18,174 nt of DNA from an uncultured Clostridia bacterium (GTDB taxonomy: Bacteria > Bacillota > Clostridia > TANB77 > CAG-508), in contig CAKPOA010000020.1 in the NCBI GenBank assembly GCA_934169575.1, positions 1 to 18,174 on the forward strand, given 5' to 3'. Under the pieces are notes generated by a model, which did not search any database, was not told the DNA's origin, and saw only the letters and a program-made list of their open reading frames with translations. Positions 1 through 8,159 of the stretch are shown here, one piece after another. Both the position numbers and the translations under genes were made by a program. Within the stretch, counting starts at the first letter, position 1, and each line of letters opens with the position of its first letter.

Positions 1-135
<135 letters not shown>

Positions 136-1917
136 ATGAAAAAAACAAAACGAAAAAATGGACAAAAAGGTATTACATTAATTGCGTTAATTATTACAAT
201 AATCGTATTAATAATTTTAGCAGGAATTTCAATAGCAATGATATCTTGCCAAAATGGAATTTTAAACAAAACAGCAGATGCAAGTGTGCAAGCAGATATT
301 GCAGGAACAAAAGAAAAAATAAAATTAGAGCTTATGGGGAAATATGATAACAATGGAAAATATACAAATGAAGATGTAATTGCTGCAGTATCAAAAGTTA
401 CAGGAAATCCAGTTCAAATAGGAGAGAAATTTGTTTTAAGCAAAAAAGGAAATAGTGTAGATATAGCTGATTTATGGCAAAATCAAGTTACAAAAGAATT
501 AACTATAACATGGGAAGAAGAAGAAACAGAATCAAGAGCAATTGTTTTAAAAGTAAAAGTTGCAGGCATGATGTCATATGAAGAATATGCAAGAGATTAT
601 ATCAAAGATGTACAAGATGGACCAGATTTGATAAAAATATTTGTCGAAGGATATAATTATAATAGGAATGAAAATATTACATGGAAAGAAATTGCTGGAA
701 GAAATTATTCAACAGTTGCAAAAGCATATGAGAATAATTTCAAAAATTTGGGAGAATATACAGATTATATAGATTTTATGATAAAAAATGGAGTTATAGA
801 CCCAAAAGGATATCTACCTACAGTAATATGTAATGGACAAACAGAAAAAATAACAATAATGGGAGAATATGTAGAATTTGCAATTTCGGTAAATGGAGAA
901 TATGATGTAACTGCTACTACATCATATGGAGGAGGAACAACAAAAGCTACAATAACAAAATGTAAAACAGAAACATTTTCAAGTATATGTGATACAAATA
1001 CTGAAATTACAAGTGATGGATATACAGTAACAGTTCCTGCAGGATTTGCATATGGAACAAGTGATAATGTGAAAAGTGTAAATGGAGGACTAGTTATTAC
1101 AGATAGTGTTGATTCAAATGGAAATAGTACTGGAAATGAATATGTATGGATACCAGTAGATAAAACAAAATTAACAGTAGGAAATACAGACAAGAAAATA
1201 ACAAAAATATCAAGTGGAACAGATTATGAAGGTGTTTTATATAATTTTAGTGGAACAAGTTCAACAGAAATGACAGATTATGGATTAGGTACAACAAGTT
1301 GGAGAGAGCCAGATGTAGTATCAGATCTTGATGAAACAAGTGATGATCCAGTAGGGATAAAAAAAGAGAATTTACAAAAAGAATATAATGATATGATAGC
1401 AAGTATAAAAAAATATGAAGGATTTTATGTTGCAAGATATGAAGCAGGAATAGAAAATGGAAAAGTAACATCTAAGATAGGAATTATACCAACATCTGCT
1501 GCAAATGATCAAAGCAAAACATGGTATGGATTATATTCACTTGCAAAAACATATACAAATAATAAAAATTCAGTAACAAGTCAAATGATATGGGGAAGCC
1601 AATATGATGCAATGTTAAATTTTGCATTAACAGGAAATGATAAATCAAAGATCGATTCAAAAGATTATGGAAATCGTTCAATTACAATATTAAAAACAGG
1701 ATTAACAAGAACAAGTGACAAAATAAATAATATATATGATTTAGGAGGAAATTTAACTGAATGGACATCAGAGGCCGCTTACACCTCCGACAGAGCTTTT
1801 CGAGGGGGCTGTTACAGCGGTTACAGCAGCAGATATCCAGCGACTGGTCGCCACGAATACATGCCGACTAATAGCGACCCTCTTTATTCTTTGAGGTCCT
1901 CACTTTATGTTAAGTAG
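136..1917 (+). CDS. Prepilin-like surface protein with C-terminal FGE/C-type-lectin-like domain; putative DGR target
   Basis: This 593-aa protein is counted from ATG 136, chosen because AGGGGGAA lies 8-9 bases upstream and puts a class III signal at residues 1-36. The lysine-rich head ends in K11-G12, followed by I13-T-L-I-A and a long hydrophobic helix. Cleavage after G12 by a prepilin peptidase is expected. The usual Glu at +5 is Ala. Residues ~40-330 show no domain I recognise. From about residue 335 (EYVWIPV) it resembles the formylglycine-generating-enzyme/C-type-lectin fold: FYVARYEAG, IWGSQYDAML, DLGGNLTEWTSE and FRGG, ending SSLYVK. The last 48 residues are coded by DNA unlike the rest of the gene (see 1771-1917). 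The protein is probably exported, pilus-like or membrane-anchored, and presents the C-terminal domain for binding. No catalytic Cys pair of true sulfatase-modifying enzymes is evident, so a binding role is preferred. Transcription probably ends at the hairpin 2007-2051. Confidence 0.75.
   Translation: MKKTKRKNGQKGITLIALIITIIVLIILAGISIAMISCQNGILNKTADASVQADIAGTKEKIKLELMGKYDNNGKYTNEDVIAAVSKVTGNPVQIGEKFVLSKKGNSVDIADLWQNQVTKELTITWEEEETESRAIVLKVKVAGMMSYEEYARDYIKDVQDGPDLIKIFVEGYNYNRNENITWKEIAGRNYSTVAKAYENNFKNLGEYTDYIDFMIKNGVIDPKGYLPTVICNGQTEKITIMGEYVEFAISVNGEYDVTATTSYGGGTTKATITKCKTETFSSICDTNTEITSDGYTVTVPAGFAYGTSDNVKSVNGGLVITDSVDSNGNSTGNEYVWIPVDKTKLTVGNTDKKITKISSGTDYEGVLYNFSGTSSTEMTDYGLGTTSWREPDVVSDLDETSDDPVGIKKENLQKEYNDMIASIKKYEGFYVARYEAGIENGKVTSKIGIIPTSAANDQSKTWYGLYSLAKTYTNNKNSVTSQMIWGSQYDAMLNFALTGNDKSKIDSKDYGNRSITILKTGLTRTSDKINNIYDLGGNLTEWTSEAAYTSDRAFRGGCYSGYSSRYPATGRHEYMPTNSDPLYSLRSSLYVK
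1771..1917 (+). other. Putative DGR variable region (VR)
   Basis: G+C is about half here by hand count (75 of 147), against strongly AT-rich sequence on both sides. Where the rest of the gene prefers codons ending in A or T, this block is full of C-ending codons: TAC ACC TCC GAC, TGT TAC AGC GGT TAC AGC AGC, CGC CAC GAA TAC, AGC GAC. Most become AAC/AAT, or nearly so, if first and second positions are restored to A. That is the pattern left by adenine-specific mutagenic retrohoming from a template rich in AAY codons. Invariant-looking anchors (CGAGGGGGC, CCAGCG, CCGACTAAT, TCCTCACTTTATGTTAAG) separate the variable codons. It lies at the 3' end of a gene with an FGE/lectin-like C-terminus, the usual DGR target layout. 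No template repeat is in this window. Confidence 0.7.
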
Positions 1918-2006
1918 GTCTGAATGCTAATTGCGATACACTTGTAATAGCTAATTGGTAAAATATGGCAATTGAATAAACTTCAGAACTAAAAATAGAA
2001 TATAAG

Positions 2007-2060
2007 ATGGTGTATAATATGTGTAAAATAGATAAACATATTATACACCATTTATTTATT
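2007..2060 (+). terminator. Terminator of the first prepilin gene
   Basis: A perfect 15-bp inverted repeat (ATGGTGTATAATATG at 2007-2021, complement at 2037-2051) with a 15-nt loop is followed by TTATTTATT. The stem is AT-rich and the T tract is interrupted, but the position after 1917 fits. Confidence 0.6.
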
Positions 2061-2078
2061 AAAATAACACAAAAACTA

Positions 2079-2107
2079 TTGAAAAAAAAGAGAAAACATA
2101 ATAAAAT
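2079..2107 (+). promoter_or_regulatory. Candidate sigma-A promoter of addA
   Basis: TTGAAA (2079-2084), a 17-bp spacer, then TAAAAT (2102-2107), 33 bases before the addA start. The surrounding A-richness makes chance matches possible. Confidence 0.4.
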
Positions 2108-2140
2108 AATAAAAATCAAACAAAAAATGGAGGAAAGCAA

Positions 2141-5100
2141 ATGGAATGGACAAAAGAGCAGGAGCAAGCTATACATAAAAAAGAAAGTAATATATTAGTT
2201 GCAGCAGCTGCTGGAAGCGGAAAAACAGCAGTATTGGTTGAGAGAATAATAAATAAAATAATAAATGAAAATGTTGATATAGACAAAATATTGGTAGTAA
2301 CATTTACAAATGCCGCAGCAGCAGAAATGAGAGAAAGAATACTAAAAGCATTATACAAAAAAATAGATGAATGTAAAAACCAAGAGGAACAAGAAAATTT
2401 GCAAAAACAAACTATATTATTAAATAAAGCAAGTATATGTACAATTGACTCATTTTGTTTAGATGTGATAAGAAATAACTTTTTTGAAATGGATATTTCG
2501 CCAAATTTCAGAGTAGGAGATACAACTGAAATGGAGTTATTAAAACAAGAAATATTAGAAGAAATGTTTGAAGAAAAATATGAAAATAAAGATGAAGATT
2601 TTCAAGATTTAATAAAAATATATACAAGCTATAGAGATGATACACCACTAAAAGATTTAATATTAAAAATATTTACATATATATCATCTAATCCATATCC
2701 AAAAGAATGGTTAACAGAGCAGATAGAAAAATTTAACATAAAAGATAAAAATATAGATTTTTCAAAAACAATATGGGGAGAGATTTTACTTAATGAAATA
2801 AAAGAAGAATTAATAGATGATATATCCAAATTAAAAAATGAAGCGAGAAAGCTTTCAGTTGAAAGTGATATGTTAATATATCAAAAAACACTTGAAAACG
2901 ACGCATATGAATTAGAAATAATGCTACAAAATATTGAAAGTTGGGATAAAGCATATACAATTGCAAATTCGATAGAATTTATAACATGGCCAAGGAATAA
3001 AGTAAATTCTGTATTAGCAAAAGAAAAGGCGAAAAAAGTAAGAGATACAATAAAAAAGAAATTTAAAGAAAAAACAGAGAAGATATTTGTTTCAAGTTCT
3101 GAAGATGCAGTAAATGATATATGTGATATGTATGAAATTTTGAATAAATTAAAAAATTTAATATTTGAATTTGAACAAAGATTTTTAAAAAGAAAAAAAG
3201 AAAAAAATATTTTAGATTTTTGTGATATAGAACATATGGCATTACAAATTCTTGTAACAGAAAAAGAAGATGGAAAACATACAAGAACTGATGTTGCAAA
3301 AAAATATCAACAAAAATTTGAAGAAATAGCAATAGATGAATATCAAGATAGTAATCTTGTGCAAGAATATATTTTAACATCTGTATCTAGAGAAAATAAT
3401 ATTTTTATGGTTGGAGATGTAAAACAAAGTATATATAAATTTAGACAAGCAATGCCAGAACTATTTTTAAGTAAATATAAAACATATAGTTTGGAAAATG
3501 CAAATAACAATGGGTTAAAAATTCAGTTATTTAAAAATTTCAGAAGTAGGGAAAATGTTTTAGAATTTACAAATATAATATTTCAAAATATAATGAGCCA
3601 AAATTTAGGTGATATAGATTATACTGAGGAAGAATATCTGAATTTAGGAAGTGTATGGGATATTGTAGATGGTATTTCAACTCCTAAAAAAATTAAAAAT
3701 GAAATAGATATAATTAATTTAAAAGCAGAAGAAAAGCAAGAGGAAACAGAAGATGAGGAAGTTGAAAAAATAGAAAATATAGAGCTTGAAGCGAAATTTG
3801 TTGCACAAAAAATAAAAGAAATAATAGAAAGCAAACAACAAGTTTATGATTTAAAAGAAAAGAAATATAGAGATATAAAATATAAAGATATTGTAATATT
3901 GCTACGTTCTACAAAAGGAAAAGCACCAGTGTATGAAAGTGAATTAATGAAATTAGATATACCAGTTTATTCTGATATGTCATCTGTATATATTGATTCA
4001 ATTGAAATACAAACAATATTATCTTTATTAAAAATAATTGACAACCCAATGCAAGATATTCCACTTGTAATGGTAATGAGATCAAGTATTGGAAAGTTTA
4101 CAGATAATGAGCTTGTAGAAATAAGACTTGCAGATAAATATAGTGATTTTTATACAACATTATTAAAAGCAAAACTTTCTGTATCAGATGAATTAAGATT
4201 AAAGATAGAGGATTTTTTAAATAAAATCGAAAAATGGAGAGAGGAACAAGAATATTTAGGATTAGATGAATTAATTTGGAATATTTATGAAGATACAGGA
4301 TTTTTAAATTATGTTGGAATTTTACCTAATGGTGAATTAAGACAGGCAAATTTAAGAATGCTTTTTGAAAGAGCTAAACAATATGAAACAGCAAGTTTTA
4401 AAGGATTATTTAACTTTATAAGATTTATTGAAAAATTAAATATAAGTAGTAGTGATTTGAGTTCTGCAAAAATGATTGGAGAAAATGAAGATGTTGTAAG
4501 AATAATGAGTATTCACAAAAGTAAAGGTTTGGAGTTTCCAGTAGTATTTTTGTCAAGTAGTAGTACAGATTTTAATTTGAGAGATTTAAATAATGATATA
4601 TTGCTAAATCAAAATTTAGGTTTGGGAGTAAAATATATAAATTATGATATGCAAATAAAATATGATACATTAACTAAATTAGCTCTTAAAAATATAGAAC
4701 TTATATCAACACTTTCTGAAGAAATGAGAATTTTGTATGTTGCTTTAACACGTGCAAAAGAGAAAATATATATAACAGGTTTATCAAAAGATTTTGAAAA
4801 AGAAAAGTTAGATAAACAAGAATTGCTAGGAATATATAAATCTCAAGAAAAGATAAATCCAATTTTGGTGAAGAAATATAAAAACTATTTAGATTGGATT
4901 GAACTTGTGTATTTTAATGATGAAGAAAAAATGAAACAAAATGTCAATTTTAATATATATTCAAAAAATGATATAATAAAAAGTTTAAAGCCTGAAGAAA
5001 AAGAAGAAATAGATATTCTTAAATTTTTGCAGGAAAATTCAGAAGATGTAACAGATGAAGAAATTAGACAAATAGAAAAAAGTTTGAATTTTAAATATGA

Positions 5101-5749
5101 ATTTGAAGATGCAACAGCTATTCCAACTAAAACTTCTATTACTGCAATAGCTCATAAAGATATATTAAATAAACAAGAAGATGAAGAAATAGAATTCACA
5201 CAACCTCAATTTCTAAAAGGAGATATTGAAGAAAAAGTAACCTCTGCAAGAAAAGGGACAATTATTCATTTATGTATGAAAAATTTGGACTTTTCAAAAG
5301 AATATAATTTTAATGATATAAAAAATATGTTGGATAAATTTGTTTTGAAAAATATTATAACAGAAAAAGAGGCAAAATGTATTAATATTTCTCAGATTTT
5401 ACAATTCACAAAATCTGATATATGGCAAGAATTAAAACAGGCAAAAGCTGTATATAAAGAAGAACCATTTTATATTAATGTTCCAGCAAATGAAATCTTT
5501 GAAACAGATGACACAGAAAGTGTGCTAGCTCAAGGAATTATAGATTTGTATTTTATTGACAAAAATGGTGATTTGATTTTACTTGATTATAAAACAGATT
5601 TTGTAAATCAAGGTGAAGAAATTATTTTGATTGAAAGACATAAAGAACAATTATTTTTATATAAAAAAGCTTTAGAAGATGCTTTAAATAAAAAAGTTAA
5701 AAAAGTTTTAATATATTCTACAGTACTTGGAAAGATTGTGGAAATATAA
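2141..5749 (+). CDS. addA: AddA, ATP-dependent helicase/nuclease subunit A
   Basis: This 1202-aa protein has the normal AddA length and domain order. In the AddAB complex it unwinds double-strand ends and degrades DNA up to a Chi site for RecA-dependent repair. Superfamily-1A helicase motifs are clear: Walker A GSGKT (residues 25-29), Walker B IDEYQD (398-403), VGDVKQSIYKFRQ (424-436), IHKSKGLEFP (791-800) and ALTRAKE (868-874). The C-terminal nuclease has GTIIH with His1043, Asp1135 (IDLYF) and LLDYKTD with Asp1149/Lys1151, so the PD-(D/E)XK site looks intact. Start ATG 2141 follows GGAGG at 2128-2132. The partner addB usually lies immediately upstream of addA; here the upstream gene is the prepilin and no addB occurs in the window. 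The gene is probably monocistronic or followed by the small gene at 5837, which has its own promoter. Confidence 0.97.
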   Translation: MEWTKEQEQAIHKKESNILVAAAAGSGKTAVLVERIINKIINENVDIDKILVVTFTNAAAAEMRERILKALYKKIDECKNQEEQENLQKQTILLNKASICTIDSFCLDVIRNNFFEMDISPNFRVGDTTEMELLKQEILEEMFEEKYENKDEDFQDLIKIYTSYRDDTPLKDLILKIFTYISSNPYPKEWLTEQIEKFNIKDKNIDFSKTIWGEILLNEIKEELIDDISKLKNEARKLSVESDMLIYQKTLENDAYELEIMLQNIESWDKAYTIANSIEFITWPRNKVNSVLAKEKAKKVRDTIKKKFKEKTEKIFVSSSEDAVNDICDMYEILNKLKNLIFEFEQRFLKRKKEKNILDFCDIEHMALQILVTEKEDGKHTRTDVAKKYQQKFEEIAIDEYQDSNLVQEYILTSVSRENNIFMVGDVKQSIYKFRQAMPELFLSKYKTYSLENANNNGLKIQLFKNFRSRENVLEFTNIIFQNIMSQNLGDIDYTEEEYLNLGSVWDIVDGISTPKKIKNEIDIINLKAEEKQEETEDEEVEKIENIELEAKFVAQKIKEIIESKQQVYDLKEKKYRDIKYKDIVILLRSTKGKAPVYESELMKLDIPVYSDMSSVYIDSIEIQTILSLLKIIDNPMQDIPLVMVMRSSIGKFTDNELVEIRLADKYSDFYTTLLKAKLSVSDELRLKIEDFLNKIEKWREEQEYLGLDELIWNIYEDTGFLNYVGILPNGELRQANLRMLFERAKQYETASFKGLFNFIRFIEKLNISSSDLSSAKMIGENEDVVRIMSIHKSKGLEFPVVFLSSSSTDFNLRDLNNDILLNQNLGLGVKYINYDMQIKYDTLTKLALKNIELISTLSEEMRILYVALTRAKEKIYITGLSKDFEKEKLDKQELLGIYKSQEKINPILVKKYKNYLDWIELVYFNDEEKMKQNVNFNIYSKNDIIKSLKPEEKEEIDILKFLQENSEDVTDEEIRQIEKSLNFKYEFEDATAIPTKTSITAIAHKDILNKQEDEEIEFTQPQFLKGDIEEKVTSARKGTIIHLCMKNLDFSKEYNFNDIKNMLDKFVLKNIITEKEAKCINISQILQFTKSDIWQELKQAKAVYKEEPFYINVPANEIFETDDTESVLAQGIIDLYFIDKNGDLILLDYKTDFVNQGEEIILIERHKEQLFLYKKALEDALNKKVKKVLIYSTVLGKIVEI

Positions 5750-5772
5750 TGATAAAAAATTTTCCAAACCTC

Positions 5773-5800
5773 TTGATTTTTTGTGATTTTGTAGTATAAT
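5773..5800 (+). promoter_or_regulatory. Sigma-A-like promoter for the DUF6514-like gene
   Basis: TTGATT (5773-5778), a 16-bp spacer and a perfect TATAAT (5795-5800), 36 bases before the TTG start. It separates this gene from addA. Confidence 0.65.
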
Positions 5801-5836
5801 AAATTGGGTTGTATAAAAAGAGGAAAGGAGCGAAGC

Positions 5837-6142
5837 TTGAAAACATTTTTCGACGAGATATTCATTAATACTGATGAATTAAAAAATGAAGGTATAGAAT
5901 ATCCAGTAAAATTAGAATACTTTGAAACAATTAATACAGAAGAAGATGTTGAAGCTAAATATGGGATTGAAATAGTAAAAACCGATTTTGTTGATGGAAA
6001 AGTTAAAACTAACAGCAATATAATAAAAAATATAACAAAATATCAAGATGAAATTGAAAGAATTTTAAACATATTTAGAAATAATGAAGTTACACCATGT
6101 GGAATGGAAGATGTGCTTATAGATATGTTTACTAAAGTATAA
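5837..6142 (+). CDS. Small conserved hypothetical protein, DUF6514-like
   Basis: This 101-aa soluble acidic protein begins at TTG 5837, chosen because AGGAAAGGAG (5821-5830) is ideally spaced and the frame upstream of it overlaps the promoter. The sequence opens MKTFFDEIFIN, has YGIEIVK near the middle and ends with a helical segment and the VTPCGMEDVLIDMF motif. From memory this layout resembles the clostridial DUF6514 family, whose function is unknown. No membrane segment, signal peptide or catalytic motif is seen. The gene has its own promoter (5773-5800) and terminator (6149-6179), so it is a single-gene unit. The family assignment is from recollection only. Confidence 0.7.
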   Translation: MKTFFDEIFINTDELKNEGIEYPVKLEYFETINTEEDVEAKYGIEIVKTDFVDGKVKTNSNIIKNITKYQDEIERILNIFRNNEVTPCGMEDVLIDMFTKV

Positions 6143-6148
6143 AATATG

Positions 6149-6179
6149 GCATATAGCAAAAAAAGCTATATGCTTTTTT
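6149..6179 (+). terminator. Intrinsic terminator
   Basis: A 9-bp stem GCATATAGC/GCTATATGC (6149-6157 with 6165-6173) with an A7 loop is followed directly by TTTTTT. It lies 7 bases after the stop at 6142. Confidence 0.85.
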
Positions 6180-6215
6180 GTAAAGTTAAAAGTCAGCCTT
6201 TTTAAATTTATCACC

Positions 6216-6374
6216 TGAATATGTATATAAAATTATTTTTTAAATACTGCGTAAGCGATCAAACGAACGTATGTGAGTGCGATTGGAGCAATTTTCATTA
6301 TAATTATTTTAAATATGGAAATTGCGACTGCAAAGTATGTAAAAATAATTTTATATAAATGTTTAAGGTTAAAT
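6216..6374 (+). repeat. Foldback repeat element, copy A (structured; MITE-like or ncRNA)
   Basis: About 159 bp, matching copy B (10848-11004) in inverted orientation. The core from ATACTGCGTAAGCGA to GACTGCAAAGTAT is nearly identical between copies. The ends form a perfect 17-bp terminal inverted repeat (6224-6240 with 6341-6357), continuing inward as ATACTGC pairing with GC-AA-AGTAT. A second stem pairs GCAATTTTC (6289-6297) with GGAAATTGC (6317-6325). It fills most of the 336-base gap between 6142 and 6479. No transposase is nearby. Confidence 0.7.
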
Positions 6375-6422
6375 ACTTTAAGGCTGGCCAATAACTTTGT
6401 AATAAAAAATATAGAAAAAAGC

Positions 6423-6451
6423 TTGATAAAAAATATAATAATGTATATAAT
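6423..6451 (+). promoter_or_regulatory. Promoter of the amine-dehydrogenase-family gene
   Basis: TTGATA (6423-6428), a 17-bp spacer and a perfect TATAAT (6446-6451), 28 bases before the ATG. Confidence 0.6.
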
Positions 6452-6478
6452 AAATAAAAAAGAAAAAGGAGGATTTTT

Positions 6479-7537
6479 ATGGAAAGAAAAATTAAGGCGG
6501 TACAATATGGAGTAGGAAAAATGAGTATATATACAATGAGATATATGCTAGAAAAAGGAGTAGAAATAGTTGGAGCAATTGATATAAACAAAGAAATCAT
6601 AGGAAAAGATATTGGAGAAATTATGGGAAAAGAAAAAATGGGAGTTAAAGTTGTATCTACAGAAGATGCAAGAAAAATATTATCAGAAACAAAACCAGAT
6701 ATTTGTATAATTACAACAAGAAGCTTGTTTTCTGAAATAGAAGAACCATGTATGATATGTGCAGAATTAGGAATAAATGCAATTACAACATGTGAAGAGG
6801 CATTTTATCCTCAAAATTCTAATCCAAAATTATTTGAAAAAATTGATAAATTGGCAAAAGAAAATAATTGTACAATAACAGGAACAGGTTATCAAGATAT
6901 TTATTGGGGACAACTTATTTCATCAATAGCAGGTTCAACACAAAAAATCACTAAAATAAAAGGTAGTTCAAGCTATAATGTTGAAGAATATGGAATGGCT
7001 TTAGCTGAAGCTCATGGTGCTGGTTTAACATTAGAAGAATTTGATGAAAAAGTTGCTTCTGCTGATAAAATATCAATGGAAGAAAGACAAAAAATCATTG
7101 ACTCTGGTGAATATTCACCATCATATATGTGGAATGTAAATGGTTGGTTATGTTCAAAATTAGGACTAACACCTATAAGTCAAACACAAAAATGTGTTCC
7201 TCAAACATATAAAGAAGATATTTTCTCATCAACATTAAATAAAACAGTAAAAGCTGGTGAAGCAACAGGAATGAGTGCTGTTGTAACTACAGAAACAAAA
7301 GAAGGAATAACAATAGAATCTGAATGTATTGGTAAAGTTTATGGACCAGATGAATTTGATAAAAATGTTTGGACAGTTGAAGGTGAGCCAACAACAACAA
7401 TAACAGTTGAAAAACCTGCAACAGTTGAACTTACATGTGCTACTGTTGTAAACAGAATTCCAGATGTAATAGCAGCTAAACCTGGATATATTACTGTTGA
7501 AAAAATGGGAGATTTACAATATAAATTTAATGTTTAG
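6479..7537 (+). CDS. NAD(P)H-dependent amine dehydrogenase family oxidoreductase (2,4-diaminopentanoate dehydrogenase/DapB-like)
   Basis: This 352-aa cytosolic protein starts at ATG 6479 after GGAGG (6468-6472). The N-terminus is a Rossmann fold: IKAVQYGVGKMS (residues 5-16), then EIVGAIDIN at the end of the second strand. This resembles the dihydrodipicolinate-reductase N-terminal domain and especially the 2,4-diaminopentanoate dehydrogenase group, which oxidatively deaminates 2,4-diaminopentanoate in anaerobic ornithine breakdown. The length (about 350 residues) fits that group and is longer than true DapB (about 270). No ora, orr or other ornithine-pathway gene is adjacent, so the substrate cannot be fixed from context. 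It has its own promoter and a shared terminator and appears to be a single-gene unit, directly downstream of foldback copy A. Confidence 0.7.
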   Translation: MERKIKAVQYGVGKMSIYTMRYMLEKGVEIVGAIDINKEIIGKDIGEIMGKEKMGVKVVSTEDARKILSETKPDICIITTRSLFSEIEEPCMICAELGINAITTCEEAFYPQNSNPKLFEKIDKLAKENNCTITGTGYQDIYWGQLISSIAGSTQKITKIKGSSSYNVEEYGMALAEAHGAGLTLEEFDEKVASADKISMEERQKIIDSGEYSPSYMWNVNGWLCSKLGLTPISQTQKCVPQTYKEDIFSSTLNKTVKAGEATGMSAVVTTETKEGITIESECIGKVYGPDEFDKNVWTVEGEPTTTITVEKPATVELTCATVVNRIPDVIAAKPGYITVEKMGDLQYKFNV

Positions 7538-7545
7538 AATAGTTA

Positions 7546-7572
7546 AAAATGGACTTTTTTAAAGTCCATTTT
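7546..7572. terminator. Bidirectional terminator
   Basis: The 12-bp stem AAAATGGACTTT/AAAGTCCATTTT (7546-7557 with 7561-7572) has A/T runs on both sides. It lies 8 bases after the plus-strand stop at 7537 and 4 bases after the minus-strand gene ending at 7577, so it can serve both. Confidence 0.8.
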
Positions 7573-7576
7573 GTCA

Positions 7577-7852
7577 TTAGATTTGGCCAAATTTTTTAGC
7601 ATTTTTTGAGCCTAGAATGTAAGCAAGTGTGAAATAATATTTATCTAACTGATATGATAATTTTTGGATATTATCAAATTTTTCAGATAAATCACCTGTT
7701 AAAAGATTTTTAAATTCTTCTATACATACACATAACATTTTGTCTTTATCTCTAAAATCTTGTAATTCATTTAAGGTAGACATTTCTTGTCCTACTATTT
7801 CACTAATTTTTTCAATTGATTTTGTATCAAAGAAATCATCAATCTTGCTCAT
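7577..7852 (-). CDS. Hypothetical 91-aa protein
   Basis: I do not recognise this family. It is a single small gene on the minus strand, starting at ATG 7852 behind AAAAAAGGGGG 7 bases upstream, a convincing ribosome site. The product begins MSKIDDFFDTKSIEKISEIV and looks mostly helical and acidic in its first half. It has two cysteines in LCVCIEEF and ends in a basic KNAKKFGQI tail. No signal peptide, membrane helix or known motif is seen. It shares a bidirectional terminator with the oxidoreductase gene. Ribosome site, length and convergent placement support a real gene. Confidence 0.6.
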   Translation of the reverse strand: MSKIDDFFDTKSIEKISEIVGQEMSTLNELQDFRDKDKMLCVCIEEFKNLLTGDLSEKFDNIQKLSYQLDKYYFTLAYILGSKNAKKFGQI

Positions 7853-8066
7853 TTAAATTCCCCCTTTTTTATAAAGAATAAAAAGTTTGATATAACTCCA
7901 AAAAAGGCTACTTTGGATATTACTTAACTTTTTTGAATGAAATGTTTATAATTAGTTTTCCGATTTGTAAATAAATTATGCAAGCTTGTATTAAATAAAT
8001 TGAAACAAATTTACCAAACACATAATATTGTAAAAATTTAATGTGCTAAATAAATCTTAACACAAA

Positions 8067-8122
8067 AAAATGATAAATGCAATAAAATTTTCATTGCAAA
8101 AAATCATTTTATGTGATATAGT
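8067..8122 (+). promoter_or_regulatory. Promoter of the RpiB-like operon overlapped by an inverted repeat
   Basis: TTGCAA (8094-8099), a 17-bp spacer and TATAGT (8117-8122) form a promoter. It is overlapped by an interrupted palindrome: AAAATGAT (8067-8074) pairs with ATCATTTT (8103-8110), and inside it TGCAAT (8078-8083) pairs with ATTGCA (8093-8098). This could be an operator. The rest of 7853-8066 holds nothing I recognise. Confidence 0.5.
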
Positions 8123-8159
8123 ATAAAAAGTAGAATAAAAATAGAAAGAAGTGGTGAAA

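Noticed and set aside
6233..6505. Minus-strand frame across foldback copy A that ends in a peptide similar to one readable in copy B (MKIAPIAL... in both)
   Set aside because: No ribosome site precedes either start, the surrounding frame is a hydrophobic AT-rich shadow overlapping the promoter and ribosome site of the next gene, and the shared peptide follows from the conserved nucleotide core.
6479..7537. Calling this gene dapB (dihydrodipicolinate reductase)
   Set aside because: The protein is about 80 residues longer than DapB, and beyond the Rossmann N-terminus it fits the 2,4-diaminopentanoate dehydrogenase group better; no lysine-pathway genes are adjacent.
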